64,000 nucleotides of DNA from Microvirga massiliensis (GCF_001006805.1 NZ_LN811352.1:680454-744453); one strand, 5' to 3'. Counted from the stretch's first letter, positions 44,320-54,538 are shown. Notes: generated by a model from the sequence alone, not told the origin. Numbers and translations are program-made.

Positions 44320-44976
44320 ATGCTCCGCCAGTTCGGCACCAACGAATTTCTGTTCATCCTCATGGCGGCCCGGTGGACGGTGCTGCTCTCGCTGATCGCC
44401 TTCGTGGGCGGGTCCATCGGGGGGCTGGCGGTCGCGCTTGCGCGTGTATCGTCCCAGCCCATCCTCGCCGGCGTGACACGAGGATTCATTCAGGTGTTCC
44501 AGGGCACGCCGCTGCTGATGCAGCTCTTCCTCGTGTTCTTTGGAGCAACTGCCTTCGGACTCGACATCAATCCATGGATCGCTGCCGCGGTCGCGCTCAC
44601 GCTGAATGCCAGCGCTTTCCTCGGCGAGATCTGGCGGGGATGCATCCAGGCGGTGCCGAAGGGGCAGTGGGAGGCCGCCGCCGCACTCGGCCTGCATTAC
44701 CCGGCCATGATGCGCTATGTCATCCTTCCGCAGGCTTTCAAGATCGCACTCGCGCCCACCGTGGGCTTCCTGGTTCAGCTCATTAAAGCCACGTCGCTGG
44801 CCGCCATCATCGGCTTCACCGAGGTGACGCGCGCCGGGCAGATCATCAACAATGCGACGTTCAGGCCGTTTCTCGTCTTCGGAATCGTGGCCGCCATCTA
44901 CTTCGTCCTGTGTTGGCCATTGTCGCACCTGAGCATGCGGCTCGAGCGCCGCTTCGCAACAGCAACGAGACGGTGA
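44320..44976 (+). CDS. Polar amino acid ABC importer permease 2
   Basis: 218 residues from the ATG at 44320 with GAGGAAAG upstream. Same family as the previous gene: FIQVFQGTPLLMQLFLVFFG and the EAA loop VPKGQWEAAAALGLHYPAMM. It starts 10 bp after the first permease and is followed by the binding-protein gene. Confidence 0.9.
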   Translation: MLRQFGTNEFLFILMAARWTVLLSLIAFVGGSIGGLAVALARVSSQPILAGVTRGFIQVFQGTPLLMQLFLVFFGATAFGLDINPWIAAAVALTLNASAFLGEIWRGCIQAVPKGQWEAAAALGLHYPAMMRYVILPQAFKIALAPTVGFLVQLIKATSLAAIIGFTEVTRAGQIINNATFRPFLVFGIVAAIYFVLCWPLSHLSMRLERRFATATRR

Positions 44977-45042
44977 CGAGCAATGTTATCGACTGGAGAG
45001 AGCAGTCCGATTCAGCAATTTACGCCAGCAAAGGAGACCATC

Positions 45043-45852
45043 GTGAATCGATCAGCCTATGTCGGTAGCCTTCGGAAAGTACTCGCAATTGGAGCGATCT
45101 TGGCTGCATGTTTCGGCCTGACGCCTTCGGCGAAGGCCCAGACAGTCGAGGACATCAAGAAGAAGGGAGAGCTTACCGTCGGCATGCTGGTGGACTTCCC
45201 GCCCTTCGGCATCACGGATTTGGAAGGAAAGCCCGATGGGTTCGACGCAGATGTCGCCAAGGCATTGGCTAAATACTTTGGTGTGAAGGCCAATATCGTT
45301 CCCGTGACCGGGCCGAACCGTATCCCCTATCTGCTCACCGGCAGGGTCGACATGCTTGTAGCCTCCCTGGCCATCACTCCCGAGCGCGCCAAGCAGGTGG
45401 CCTTCTCGGATCCCTATGCCGGCATTCGAATTGTCGTCTACGGAAAGAAGGACGCGGCCGTTAAGTCTCCAGAGGACCTCAAGAACGTGACCGTAGGAGT
45501 CGCCCGCGCCAGCACGCAGGACGTGTCGGTGACGGCGGTCGCGCCGGAAGGGACTCAGATCCGCCGCTTCGATGACGATGCCTCAGCGGTTCAGGCCCTG
45601 CTGTCCGGCCAGGTCGACGTCATCGGAGTCGCGACTCCCGTAGTGGCCGAGATCGAGAAAGTGGCGCCCGGTCGGTTCGACACCAAGTTGACCCTGCGCG
45701 AACAGGTCCACGGCATCGCTCTGCGCCCCGGTCAGGACGAACTCCTCAAGGCCGTCAATGACTTCATCGCCAAGGAGAAGGCGAGCGGGGAATTGAACGC
45801 CATGTACAAGAAATGGCTGGGAACCGATCTCCCCGAGTTGAAAAAGCCCTGA
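45043..45852 (+). CDS. Polar amino acid ABC importer substrate-binding protein
   Basis: 269 residues from the GTG at 45043, chosen for its AAAGGAG site and because a proper signal peptide follows ([20 protein letters not shown], cut near AKA). Family-3 features: [40 protein letters not shown] and [20 protein letters not shown]. These proteins bind polar amino acids such as glutamine, glutamate, cystine or opines; the ligand is not predictable here. Confidence 0.9.
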   Translation: MNRSAYVGSLRKVLAIGAILAACFGLTPSAKAQTVEDIKKKGELTVGMLVDFPPFGITDLEGKPDGFDADVAKALAKYFGVKANIVPVTGPNRIPYLLTGRVDMLVASLAITPERAKQVAFSDPYAGIRIVVYGKKDAAVKSPEDLKNVTVGVARASTQDVSVTAVAPEGTQIRRFDDDASAVQALLSGQVDVIGVATPVVAEIEKVAPGRFDTKLTLREQVHGIALRPGQDELLKAVNDFIAKEKASGELNAMYKKWLGTDLPELKKP

Positions 45853-45866
45853 GCAGAGGCCTCGGC

Positions 45867-46637
45867 ATGTCGACGGAGAGCCAAGACCAGCACGTCAAGG
45901 ATGAGATCATCATCCGCATGGAGGACGTGCAGAAATGGTATGACGACTTCCACGTGTTGAAGAACATCAACCTGGAGGTGCGGACCGGCGAGCGCATCGT
46001 GATCTGTGGCCCATCGGGATCCGGAAAATCGACGCTGATCCGCTGCATCAACCGGCTCGAGCATGCCCAGGAGGGCCGCATCATCGTCGATAACATCGAT
46101 GTCGGAGCCAGCAGCCGCAATCTCGACGCCGTGCGCCGGGAGGTCGGGATGGTGTTCCAGCAGTTCAATCTCTTTCCGCACCTCACTGTGCTGGAGAACT
46201 GTATGCTGGCTCCGATGAAGGCGCGCGGCGCGCCGAAGGCCGAGGCCGAGGCGACGGCGAGGAAATACCTGGACCGTGTGCGTATTCCGGATCAGGCGGC
46301 AAAGTACCCGGCTCAACTCTCCGGCGGGCAGCAGCAGCGCGTGGCGATTGCCCGCGCGCTCTGCATGAACCCGAAGATCATGCTGTTCGATGAGCCGACC
46401 TCGGCGCTCGATCCCGAGATGGTGAAAGAGGTTCTCGATACGATGGTCAATCTCGCGGAAGAGGGCATGACCATGCTGTGCGTCACCCATGAGATGGGGT
46501 TCGCCCGCAGCGTCGCAGATCGGATCATCTTAATGGATCGCGGCGAGATCGTCGAGGAAGGCACGCCGGACACCTTCTTCACCAACCCGAAGCACGAGCG
46601 CACCCGAACCTTCCTGGGTCAGATCCTCGCTCATTGA
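45867..46637 (+). CDS. Polar amino acid ABC importer ATPase (GlnQ-like)
   Basis: 256 residues from 45867 ([20 protein letters not shown]). Walker [19 protein letters not shown], family segment [20 protein letters not shown], signature [20 protein letters not shown], Walker [17 protein letters not shown]. It completes the four-gene importer (two permeases, binding protein, ATPase) that starts at 43638. Confidence 0.94.
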   Translation: MSTESQDQHVKDEIIIRMEDVQKWYDDFHVLKNINLEVRTGERIVICGPSGSGKSTLIRCINRLEHAQEGRIIVDNIDVGASSRNLDAVRREVGMVFQQFNLFPHLTVLENCMLAPMKARGAPKAEAEATARKYLDRVRIPDQAAKYPAQLSGGQQQRVAIARALCMNPKIMLFDEPTSALDPEMVKEVLDTMVNLAEEGMTMLCVTHEMGFARSVADRIILMDRGEIVEEGTPDTFFTNPKHERTRTFLGQILAH

Positions 46638-46672
46638 AGCGGCCGACTGGGCACGCTCGGTCAGCTGCAGGT

Positions 46673-47611
46673 TCAGGCCACACCGGCACGGGAAGTGTTC
46701 AGGAAGCGTTTCGGTCGTGCAGCTTCGAGCATCGCGGTCACGCCGAAGGCAAGTCCCGACAGTGCCCCGATGACGCCGGCCGCGTTCAGCGAGAGATCAT
46801 GGCCGAAGGCGGCAGGACCGAGGACGGCAATCGCGTAACCCAGCCAGACCGCGCCGAGTGCAAGCAAGAGCGAGAGCGCAATCTGAGGCCCGAGGCGGCG
46901 GGTCACAAGTCGTGCCGTCGCCGCAGGGCACACGATCATCGCGAGAGCAAGGATCACTCCGACCGACTCGAAGGCCGCGACCGTCGCAAGGGCCGTCGCC
47001 CCGAGCAGAACGAGATCGATCAGACGGACCGGAATGCCGGAGGCCGCTGCAAAGACGGCGTCGAAGGCAACGAGAGCAAGTTCCTTGTGCCAGATGGCGA
47101 TCACGGCAATGACAAGGGCGAGTATCACGACCATCCGTCCGATCGCTTCGGGAAGCATGGATAGGGAGCCGGGATCACCGAGGCTCTCGAGACCGGTCGC
47201 GGCGGGCCATACGAGTCCTTCGAGATTGCCATAGAGCACATGATGGACATCGAAGGTCGTGCGGGCGGCCCCCGATTGCTCCATGAGCACGACGCCCAAT
47301 GCGAAGAGACTCGTGAACACGACGCCGAGGGCTGCCGACGGCTCGACGCCTCCAAGCCGCGTAAGCACGAACACGAGCCCTGCAGCGATCAGGGCCGCGC
47401 CGACTCCCCCGATCAGCATCGGCAGCGTCGTCGTCGAGCCGGTGATCAGGAATGCGATCAGGACACCCGGCAGGGTCACGTGACTGATTGCGTCCGTGAA
47501 CATGGCGCGCCGGGTGAGGACGAGATAGTTGCCCACGAGGGAACAGGCGATTGCGGCGAGGCTCCCACCCAGGAGAGCCGGGAAGTCGAGCTGCATGAAC
47601 TCGGCCATCAC
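46673..47611 (-). CDS. Mn/Zn-type ABC importer permease 2
   Basis: 312 residues, at least eight hydrophobic segments, ABC-3 family (ZnuB/MntB/SitD): LGGSLAAIACSLVGNYLVLT, TRRAMFTDAISHVTLPGVLI and the C-terminal GVILALAMIVCPAATARLVT. It overlaps the first permease gene by 4 bp. The order binding protein, ATPase, permease, permease is that of sitABCD/troABCD manganese importers. Confidence 0.92.
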   Translation of the reverse strand: MMAEFMQLDFPALLGGSLAAIACSLVGNYLVLTRRAMFTDAISHVTLPGVLIAFLITGSTTTLPMLIGGVGAALIAAGLVFVLTRLGGVEPSAALGVVFTSLFALGVVLMEQSGAARTTFDVHHVLYGNLEGLVWPAATGLESLGDPGSLSMLPEAIGRMVVILALVIAVIAIWHKELALVAFDAVFAAASGIPVRLIDLVLLGATALATVAAFESVGVILALAMIVCPAATARLVTRRLGPQIALSLLLALGAVWLGYAIAVLGPAAFGHDLSLNAAGVIGALSGLAFGVTAMLEAARPKRFLNTSRAGVA

Positions 47612-48543
47612 GCGGAACTCTCCAGACTGCTGGGACGGCAGGCGAGCGCCTTGCGCGATCCGTGCGTCCGCATGACCACGCCGCGGGCCGAACCGAACAG
47701 AAAGCTAATGGTGAAGAACGCCGCCGCGATCAGGACGATGACCGCGCCGGTCGGGAGGTCGGGAATGGCGGCGGACGCGGCCGCGCCCAGATAGGCGCTT
47801 GCGCCGCCCATCGCTGCCGACAGGGCGACCACGACCCCGATATGATGGCTCCAGAATCGCGCAGCCGCCGGTGGAATGACGAGGAGCGCGACGGCGAGGA
47901 CGAGGCCGACGATCCTCAGCCCAGACACCACGCATGCGAGCGATAGAGCCGCGACGAGCGCATCCAGGCGTGCGATCGGCAGACCGGAAGTTCGGGCGAA
48001 ATCAGGGTCGAATGCGACGGCCGAAAGCTCCTTCAGGCAGAAGGCGACACTCAGCACGACGACGAAGCCCAACGCACAGATCAGCTGTGCTTCGGCCAGG
48101 AGCATGCCGGCTGTCGAGCCGAGAAGATAGGCGTCGAGACCGGCTTGCCCGCCGGTCCGCAGCGTCTGAACGATCGATAGCAGGGCAACACCGAGCCCGA
48201 AGGTCGCCGCCAGCACGGCGGCGGTCGCCGTATCGGGCGTGATGCGAGGGCGGCGTGATAGCGCCTGAATCGCGGCAGCGGCTAGGATGGCCGATAAGAG
48301 AGCTCCGATCGTCAACAATGCGACCGACCGGCTCGGATAGCCGAGCCAGGACCCGAGCAGGAATCCTGCCGCGACGCCGGGAAGTGTCGCATGCGCGACG
48401 GCATCGGAGACGAGGGCACGCCGCCGAAGCATCGTGAAAACGCCGATGGCACCGCACGCGACGCCGAAAGCGGCTGACCCGATCATGACGACAATCGTGT
48501 TGTAGCCACCCTGGAGCGTGAGGATCGTCAGCAACTCGCTCAT
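47608..48543 (-). CDS. Mn/Zn-type ABC importer permease 1
   Basis: 311 residues of the same ABC-3 permease family: MLRRRALVSDAVAHATLPGV (conserved cytoplasmic loop) and LRIVGLVLAVALLVIPPAAA. It overlaps the ATPase gene upstream and the second permease downstream by 4 bp each. Confidence 0.92.
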   Translation of the reverse strand: MSELLTILTLQGGYNTIVVMIGSAAFGVACGAIGVFTMLRRRALVSDAVAHATLPGVAAGFLLGSWLGYPSRSVALLTIGALLSAILAAAAIQALSRRPRITPDTATAAVLAATFGLGVALLSIVQTLRTGGQAGLDAYLLGSTAGMLLAEAQLICALGFVVVLSVAFCLKELSAVAFDPDFARTSGLPIARLDALVAALSLACVVSGLRIVGLVLAVALLVIPPAAARFWSHHIGVVVALSAAMGGASAYLGAAASAAIPDLPTGAVIVLIAAAFFTISFLFGSARGVVMRTHGSRKALACRPSSLESSA

Positions 48544-49334
48544 GCCGCCGCCACGCTTGAAGGGGAGACGACCAATGGCACTCCGTAGGCGCGACCGAGA
48601 TTCGCGGGTGTGAAGGCATCACGGACCGGCCCCGCAGCAATGACGCGCCGATTCAGGATCAGGACATCATCGAAACGGCCTACGACCGTTCCGAGATCGT
48701 GATGGACACACACGACGAGCCTGCCAGCGGCTCTCAGATCGTCGAAGACGCGAAGTATCACGTCCTCGGACACTGCATCGACCCCGGCGAGCGGCTCGTC
48801 CAGGAGGAGGATTCCCGCTTCGCGGGCAAGGCCGCGCGCGAGAAACACCCTCTGCTGCTGGCCGCCCGAAAGGGCACCGATCTGCTGTCCTGCGAAGGAC
48901 GCCATTCCAACCTGATCGAGAAATGCCTTGGCCCTCTCGCGGTGGCGGCGTCCGTATCGGCGAAACAGACCGACTCTCCGCACCATTCCCTGCAACACGA
49001 CATCGAGGGCGGTCGCTGGAAAGTCCCAGTCCACCGCAGCGCGCTGGGGAACGTAGGCGAGGTGATCCAGCATCCGGCCGACAGGTTCGCCGTGACAGAG
49101 CACGGACCCTGATGCGGACGGGACGAGTCCGAGAATCGCTTTCAGGAGGGTCGATTTCCCGGCCCCGTTCGGCCCCACGATGGCGAGGAGGCCTTGCTCG
49201 GGCGCGGTCCAGCTGACCTCGTCGAGAGCGGCGCGACCATCGTAGAAAACGGAAAGGTCGGAAACGGCGAGCGGCGGTGCCAAGAGCCTCCGATCTCCAT
49301 TGGCGCACCGGTCTTCGGGATTGGGAGCAAGCAT
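48540..49334 (-). CDS. Mn/Zn-type ABC importer ATPase
   Basis: 264 residues. Walker A GPNGAGKSTLLKAILGLVPS, Q-loop segment LAYVPQRAAVDWDFPATALD (typical of the metal group), signature [20 protein letters not shown], Walker B ILLLDEPLAGVDAVSE and the switch His in VCVHHDLGTV. It starts 15 bp after the binding-protein stop. Confidence 0.93.
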   Translation of the reverse strand: MLAPNPEDRCANGDRRLLAPPLAVSDLSVFYDGRAALDEVSWTAPEQGLLAIVGPNGAGKSTLLKAILGLVPSASGSVLCHGEPVGRMLDHLAYVPQRAAVDWDFPATALDVVLQGMVRRVGLFRRYGRRHRERAKAFLDQVGMASFAGQQIGALSGGQQQRVFLARGLAREAGILLLDEPLAGVDAVSEDVILRVFDDLRAAGRLVVCVHHDLGTVVGRFDDVLILNRRVIAAGPVRDAFTPANLGRAYGVPLVVSPSSVAAA

Positions 49335-49349
49335 CGGCCGGGCCTTCCG

Positions 49350-50375
49350 TCAGCTTCCGGTGCCAAGACGGGAATTGAGTCCCCGCTCGGGCGCTTCACC
49401 TCCCAGGGCTCGAGCAATCGTCGTCGCGTTGTGATCGATCATCCCGAGATAGGTTCCCTCGTACGTGCCCGGCGTTCCCATGGAATCGGAGTAGATCTGC
49501 GCCGCGATCCGCAAGTCATGCCCTCGGCGTGTTGAGCCCTCGACGACGGCCTTGACGTTCCGGTCCGATACGGAGGCCTCCACGAAGATCGCGGGGATCT
49601 TTCGCGCCACGGCAAGCTCGACGACCTCCTCGATTCGGCGCAATCCCGCCTCGCTCTCGGTTGAGACGCCCTGGATACCGATCACCCCGAATCCATAGGC
49701 CCGGGCGAAGTAGCCGAACGCATCGTGAGCCGTAATGAGCACGCGCCTCTCGGGCGGGATGCCCGAGAGGACGCTCTTGGCATAGGCTGACAGGCCGCGA
49801 ATCCGTTCGGCATAGTTTTCGTAGCCTCGGGTATAGGAGGCCTGCCCCGCCGGATCCTTGGCCACCAGGGCATCGCGCACCTGCGCCATGACCTCGATCC
49901 AGAGATCAGGGTCCATCCAGACGTGAGGATCGGGCTTGTTCTGATAGGCCGCATCGGCGAGGAGGCGATCCTTCGGCAGTCTTTCCGCGGCGAACACCAG
50001 AGAGCGTCCGCTCCGCACGAGTTGATCAAAGGTGTCCTGGAACTGGGCCTCGAGCTGCAACCCGTTTCCGATGATCAGATCGGCGCGAAGCATCCGCGCC
50101 ACATCGGCCCGGGTCGGCTTGTAGAGATGCGGATCGACCCCCTCCCCCAGCAGCGAGTCGACCGATGCGAGACGCTCGCCGCCGATCGCGCGCACGCCGT
50201 CAGCGATCATCGCCGTGGTGGTGACCACCCGAAGCGGCGCTGCTTCCGATTGCGCGGCAACCGGCGCCATCCACGCTGCCGCCAGGGCTCCCAGCAGAAA
50301 CACCATCCCTGCCAAGCCAAGAAACGCGCGCCTTCCTCGAATCACGGCCATCCCGGTTCGACCTCGAAAGAGCAT
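49350..50375 (-). CDS. Mn/Zn-type ABC importer binding protein (TroA/SitA-like)
   Basis: 341 residues from 50375, chosen for GAGGA about 6 bp upstream; the open frame to 50408 would begin inside a palindromic operator. A signal anchor/peptide (AFLGLAGMVFLLGALAAAW, cut near VAAQ) is followed by the metal-site motifs of the cluster A-I family: SLLGEGVDPHLYKPTRADVA, DPHVWMDPDLW, LITAHDAFGYFARAYG, and an acidic fourth ligand region near the C-terminus (IYSDSMGTPGTYEGTYLG). The absence of a His-rich loop and the C-terminal motif favour manganese over zinc, as inference. Confidence 0.9.
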   Translation of the reverse strand: MLFRGRTGMAVIRGRRAFLGLAGMVFLLGALAAAWMAPVAAQSEAAPLRVVTTTAMIADGVRAIGGERLASVDSLLGEGVDPHLYKPTRADVARMLRADLIIGNGLQLEAQFQDTFDQLVRSGRSLVFAAERLPKDRLLADAAYQNKPDPHVWMDPDLWIEVMAQVRDALVAKDPAGQASYTRGYENYAERIRGLSAYAKSVLSGIPPERRVLITAHDAFGYFARAYGFGVIGIQGVSTESEAGLRRIEEVVELAVARKIPAIFVEASVSDRNVKAVVEGSTRRGHDLRIAAQIYSDSMGTPGTYEGTYLGMIDHNATTIARALGGEAPERGLNSRLGTGS

Positions 50376-50390
50376 TCGGTCCTCATTGCA

Positions 50391-50409
50391 GTTGCAACTC
50401 ATTAGCAAC
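50391..50409. promoter_or_regulatory. Putative metalloregulator box upstream of the metal importer
   Basis: GTTGCAACTCATTAGCAAC is an inverted repeat (GTTGC...GCAAC) 16 bp upstream of the binding-protein start. It resembles TGCAA-based boxes of Fur-family Mn regulators (Mur) of rhizobia, but the exact regulator is a guess. Confidence 0.5.
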
Positions 50410-50533
50410 TAGCATGCGGCCATGCTGATGCCGTGTCAATGCACTCGACGCAGCATTTGCAGCCGCGGGACTTTTCCGCCGGGATGGCGCATGGAATGCA
50501 GGCAGATACTGTTTTTGAAGGTGGAGACTCCAG

Positions 50534-51301
50534 ATGGCGACAAGCCTTTTCGACCTGACCGGCCGCACCGCTCTCGTAACCGGCTCGACATCGGGCATCG
50601 GTTTTGCGCTGGCGCGCGGCTTGGCTCAGGCCGGTGCGCAAGTCGTCGTGAATGGACGCGATTCGGGGCGAGCCGAGGCAGCGACGGAAAGTTTGCGCGT
50701 GGAAGGCTTGTGTGCCTCAGCCTCCTGCTTCGACGTCATGGATCCGGAGCGGGTTGCTCCAGCAATCGACCTCATCGAGGCGGATGTCGGGCCGATCGAC
50801 ATTCTCATCAATAACGCCGGCATTCAGAAGCGCGCTCCGCTCGTGGAGATGAGCCTCGCCACGTGGGAGGAGGTCGTGCGCGTGAACCTCACGGGCGTGT
50901 TCGTAGTGGGCCAGGCAGTCGGCCGGCGCATGGTGGCGCGGCGCCGCGGCAAGATCGTCAATATCTGCTCCCTCATGAGCGAGGTCGCCCGGAAGACGAT
51001 TGCGCCCTACACGGCCGCGAAGGGAGCCGTGAAGCAGCTCACACGGGCCATGTGCGTCGAATGGGCCGGCTACAACATCCAGGTCAACGGCATCGGGCCC
51101 GGCTATTTCGTGACGCCGATGAACGAGGCTCTCGTGAACGATCCGGATTTCGATGCCTGGATCAGATCGCGTACGCCGGCCGGCCGCTGGGGACGGACCG
51201 AGGAACTCGTCGGCGCAGCCATTTTCCTGAGTTCCCCGGCATCCGACTTCGTCAACGGCCAAGTCATCTATGTCGACGGTGGCGTACTGGCCGCGATCTG
51301 A
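50534..51301 (+). CDS. SDR-family oxidoreductase (gluconate 5-dehydrogenase-like)
   Basis: 255 residues. Cofactor motif LVTGSTSGIGFALARGLAQA, LINNAGIQKRAPLVEM, and catalytic Ser/Tyr/Lys in ICSLMSEVARKTIAPYTAAK. The IQKRAPLVE segment and the C-terminal GQVIYVDGGVLA are typical of gluconate/2-keto-gluconate reductases (IdnO/Gno type). It is divergent from the metal importer and stands alone, so the sugar acid substrate is only a family-based guess. Confidence 0.88.
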   Translation: MATSLFDLTGRTALVTGSTSGIGFALARGLAQAGAQVVVNGRDSGRAEAATESLRVEGLCASASCFDVMDPERVAPAIDLIEADVGPIDILINNAGIQKRAPLVEMSLATWEEVVRVNLTGVFVVGQAVGRRMVARRRGKIVNICSLMSEVARKTIAPYTAAKGAVKQLTRAMCVEWAGYNIQVNGIGPGYFVTPMNEALVNDPDFDAWIRSRTPAGRWGRTEELVGAAIFLSSPASDFVNGQVIYVDGGVLAAI

Positions 51302-51409
51302 AACGCCGCAGGCTCGGGCTGCCCTCGCCGGTTTCGATCCCGGGTCAACGAAGGGCTATGGAAGTCACATGCGGCGGGGCGGCCGGGCCCTTGCCTCGAT
51401 CGATCCCGA

Positions 51410-53413
51410 TCAGGGCTGCCCCGGCCCTTTCGGCGGCTGCACTCTCACGTGCTTCTCCTCTGCCATGCGGCGGAGCCACCGGTGAAGATAGCTGCTCCAC
51501 ACGGCCCGTGGCCGCGCCTCTGCCGGTGGCCGCGGACGCGCCAGCACGACGGCTCCTTCTGCAGTCTTCCGGATCGTGAGCACGCGCGTGTGGAATTCCT
51601 CGAGGCCCGGGCGATGGCCGATCGACAGGATCGTGGACCCCTTCAATTCCTCCACGAAGAGACGCAGCATCAAGGCCTGATTGTCGTCGTCCAGCGCCGA
51701 CGTCGCCTCGTCCATGAAGATCCAGCTGGGGCGGTGGAGGAGCACGCGGGCGAAGGCCACACGCTGCTGCTGCCCGAGCGAGAGGGACCTGTCCCACCGC
51801 TCCTCCCGGCCGAGAGCGTTCTTGAACTCCTTCAGGCCGCAGCGTTCCAGGGCGGCGGCGATCGTCGGATCGTCGAAAGTGCCCGGCGACGCGGGATACG
51901 AGACCGACGCGCGCAGTGTTCCGAGGGGCAGGTACGGCCGCTGGGGCAGGAACATGATCTGGTCGGAGGGCGGGATCTCGATCGTGCCCGAGCCCCAGGG
52001 CCACAGCCCTGCGATGGCGCGGAACAGCGTGCTCTTGCCCGAGCCCGACTCGCCCTTGATCAACACCCGCTCCCCCGGCCTGATCTCGGCAGTGGCCTCG
52101 TCGATGATCACCGACCCGTCGCTGAGCCCGATCGACAGGTCCTTGAAGCTGAGGCAGCCCTCCGGGTGCGGACGGATTTCGATCTGCTGGTGCTCCTGAA
52201 TCGCGGCATCGAGGTCGAGGCAAGCCTGTCGGAAGGTCGCAATGCGCAGCAGCGCCGAGCGCCAGTCGGCAATCTTCGGGAAGTTGTCGACGAAATAGCG
52301 CAGCGCCGTCTGGACTTGGCTGAAGGCTCCGACAACCATCATCATATCGCCGAAGGAAAGGCCGCCTGAAAAGTAGCCGGGCGCCGCTGCCAGAATGGGG
52401 ACCACGAGGGCCAACCAGCCATAGCCCGAAGTGATCCAGGTCAGCCGGGCCAGAGCACCCGACAATCTTCGTGTCGCATGCAGGACCTCGTCGACGAAGT
52501 GGTTCAGGTTCCGCCGCTCGTCGGCCTCCCCGGCGTAAAGCGCGACGCTTTCGGCGCTTTCGTTCACGCGGACCAGCGAGAACCGAAGGTCCGCCTCGCG
52601 GGCATAGCGGGTGGTGTTAAGGCCGATCAGCGGCCGTCCCACGAGCCAAGTCAGCCCCGATCCGAGGCCGGCATAGCCGATGGCCACCCAGACCATGTAG
52701 CCGGGGATCACCACCTCCCTCCCCCAGAGCGTAAACCTCACATTCGAGGAGAGGGTCCACAGCACCCCGATGAAGCTCACGAGGAGGAGCATCGCCTGGA
52801 GCATGCCGACCCCGATCTCGGCCGTGAACTCCGAGAAGAGGCGGCAATCCTCCTGGAGGCGCTGGTCCGGCTGCGCCCCCGCCTTGCCGATGAAGCCGAG
52901 CTGATATGCCCGATTTGGCTTCAGCCAGTCATCAAGCAGAACATGCGTCAGGCGCTCGCGCACGCGGATCTTGAATCGCTCCTGGAGCCAAGTCTGGCTC
53001 ACCACCAGAACGAGCAGGACTCCGACGATCACCAGGAATATGACGAGCTGCCAGAGGAACGCATCGACGTTCCGCTTCTCGACGGCATCGAAGAAGGTGC
53101 CGTTCCACTGATTCAGCCGCACCTGCCCGACCATGTTGGCGATGAGAATGAGGACGATCGCACCTCCGAGACGCAGGATGGGCCACCCTTTACGCCCCTT
53201 CAGCATCTCGCGGACGAGCGTCATGAACTCTTCCCGAGCGCTCCGCCCTTCCCCGCCCGGATCCGGCGAATCGGAAGCTCTTGCGGCTTCCAGCCGGTCG
53301 ACGTCAGGGGTCTGCTGCTGCTCGGCCAGTGCAGCCTCTTTCTCGATTCCGGTTGTGGCAGGCGTCAGCACTGCTTTCGCAGCCTGCTCGCTCGCCGAAG
53401 AGGTGGACATCAA
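51410..53413 (-). CDS. BacA/SbmA-type ABC transporter with fused ATPase (YddA-like)
   Basis: 667 residues (a second Met at 53410 is equally possible). After an Ala/Glu-rich leader, residues about 75-385 form the SbmA/BacA-like membrane domain (VRLNQWNGTFFDAVEKRNVD, AYQLGFIGKAGAQPDQRLQE). Residues about 420-620 are an ABC ATPase: Walker [21 protein letters not shown], signature LSLGQQQRVAFARVLLHRPS, Walker B IFMDEATSALDDDN. Proteins with this order transport peptides, cobalamin-like compounds or very-long-chain acyl groups; which one applies here cannot be told. Confidence 0.92.
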   Translation of the reverse strand: MMSTSSASEQAAKAVLTPATTGIEKEAALAEQQQTPDVDRLEAARASDSPDPGGEGRSAREEFMTLVREMLKGRKGWPILRLGGAIVLILIANMVGQVRLNQWNGTFFDAVEKRNVDAFLWQLVIFLVIVGVLLVLVVSQTWLQERFKIRVRERLTHVLLDDWLKPNRAYQLGFIGKAGAQPDQRLQEDCRLFSEFTAEIGVGMLQAMLLLVSFIGVLWTLSSNVRFTLWGREVVIPGYMVWVAIGYAGLGSGLTWLVGRPLIGLNTTRYAREADLRFSLVRVNESAESVALYAGEADERRNLNHFVDEVLHATRRLSGALARLTWITSGYGWLALVVPILAAAPGYFSGGLSFGDMMMVVGAFSQVQTALRYFVDNFPKIADWRSALLRIATFRQACLDLDAAIQEHQQIEIRPHPEGCLSFKDLSIGLSDGSVIIDEATAEIRPGERVLIKGESGSGKSTLFRAIAGLWPWGSGTIEIPPSDQIMFLPQRPYLPLGTLRASVSYPASPGTFDDPTIAAALERCGLKEFKNALGREERWDRSLSLGQQQRVAFARVLLHRPSWIFMDEATSALDDDNQALMLRLFVEELKGSTILSIGHRPGLEEFHTRVLTIRKTAEGAVVLARPRPPAEARPRAVWSSYLHRWLRRMAEEKHVRVQPPKGPGQP

Positions 53414-53845
53414 ACCCTCTGATGAACCCGGGCTGTCGGGAGCCCGCTCCCGTCAAGCCGGCTCGCCCAAGCCGGTTCCATGCCTGCGGGGATCGATCGA
53501 CTGGAATATCCGCCGGCGGCTGGGCCGGAGAGAGGGGAACTGACCAGCATCACGGGCTTGAGACGGCCAAGCCTCCCGAGAGAGGTCATGCAGCGGCTGG
53601 ATGCAGTCGCCACGACACAGACCTGCCCGGCAGCTGCTCCACGCGCGAGAGGAGCGGTCTGCCTGCAACGAGCCGGACATGTCGGAAATTCAGGAGTTGG
53701 CTGGGGCGCCAGGATTCGCAGTCAAGCCCCAGCCCTGCTCTAAGCCCTTGCAGAACCTTGCGGTTCCTGCGGCACCGATGAGCCTGTGTACCACTCCTGT
53801 GTGCCACCCGGCAAGGCGAATCCGGGCTGCCGCCGGCCCCTGGAA

Positions 53846-54350
53846 CGGCCAGCGCTGGCGGATCGCTGTGATGATCGCTTCCGCGCCCGCCGCATCCTGC
53901 ACGTCGGCAGCGGTGAGGTTGACCATCAGGAGCCGCCGGTCGGTGTCCACGGTGATACGCCGCTTGCGGCCCTTCACCTTCCTGGCGGCATCGGAGCCAC
54001 CCTCGCCCGGCGCAGGCGGCGCCGTCATGCGTCTTCCTTTCGATGCCGCCGGCCCTCGGGCTCGCCGCGCACCCGACCCGCTCGCGGTCGAGCATCAGCG
54101 CCACGTCGTCAGCGTCCGGAAGAGAAGCCGGCGCACGAAGCAGCGAAACCACCAGTCCACGCTCTGCCACGGCCCGAAGTTCGTGGCCAGCATGCGCCAG
54201 CCGCAGCCCGCGCGTGCCACGTAGCGGATCGCATTCAGAATCTCGCGCAGATCTACGCTGGCCCTGCGCCCGTGTCTGGCAGGTTCGGGCAAAAGCGGTC
54301 GGATCCGCTTCCATTCAGCATCGGCTAGACCGATCGGGTAGCGGCGCGTC
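53846..54350 (-). pseudogene. IS5-family transposase remnant (two frameshifts, C-terminus lost)
   Basis: On the reverse strand the pieces read in order: ETRRYPIGLADAEWKRIRP and YVARAGCGWRMLATNFGPWQ (N-terminal part), then in a second frame DDVALMLDRERVGCAASP, then back in the first frame RKVKGRKRRITVDTDRRLLM and ADVQDAAGAEAIITAIRQRW. These match the N-terminal half and DDE core start of IS5-group transposases. The remaining C-terminal catalytic part is absent. No start codon remains. No terminal inverted repeats were found. Confidence 0.75.
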
Positions 54351-54410
54351 TCCGACTGGACGCCGAAGAGGGACTTCGTGCTGCCTTATCGCGGATACCG
54401 GAGGGAACTG

Positions 54411-54538
54411 GGCGCTATGCGGCGATCGCCAACGGCTTGAATGCCCAAGGGGTGAAGACAGTCACGGGTGGCGTGTGGACCTCTGAGAACGTGAGACAAG
54501 CAATCAGGAAGCAGAGACGCGCTGACGAAACTCAATGA
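54411..54538 (+). pseudogene. C-terminal remnant of a site-specific recombinase
   Basis: The frame GRYAAIANGLNAQGVKTVTG / GVWTSENVRQAIRKQRRADE, ending at a TGA at 54536, is typical of the end of recombinase/resolvase-type domains (IA-x-x-LN-x-x-G-x-x-T-x-x-G-x-x-W). Nothing upstream continues the gene: it abuts the transposase remnant at 54350. Confidence 0.6.
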
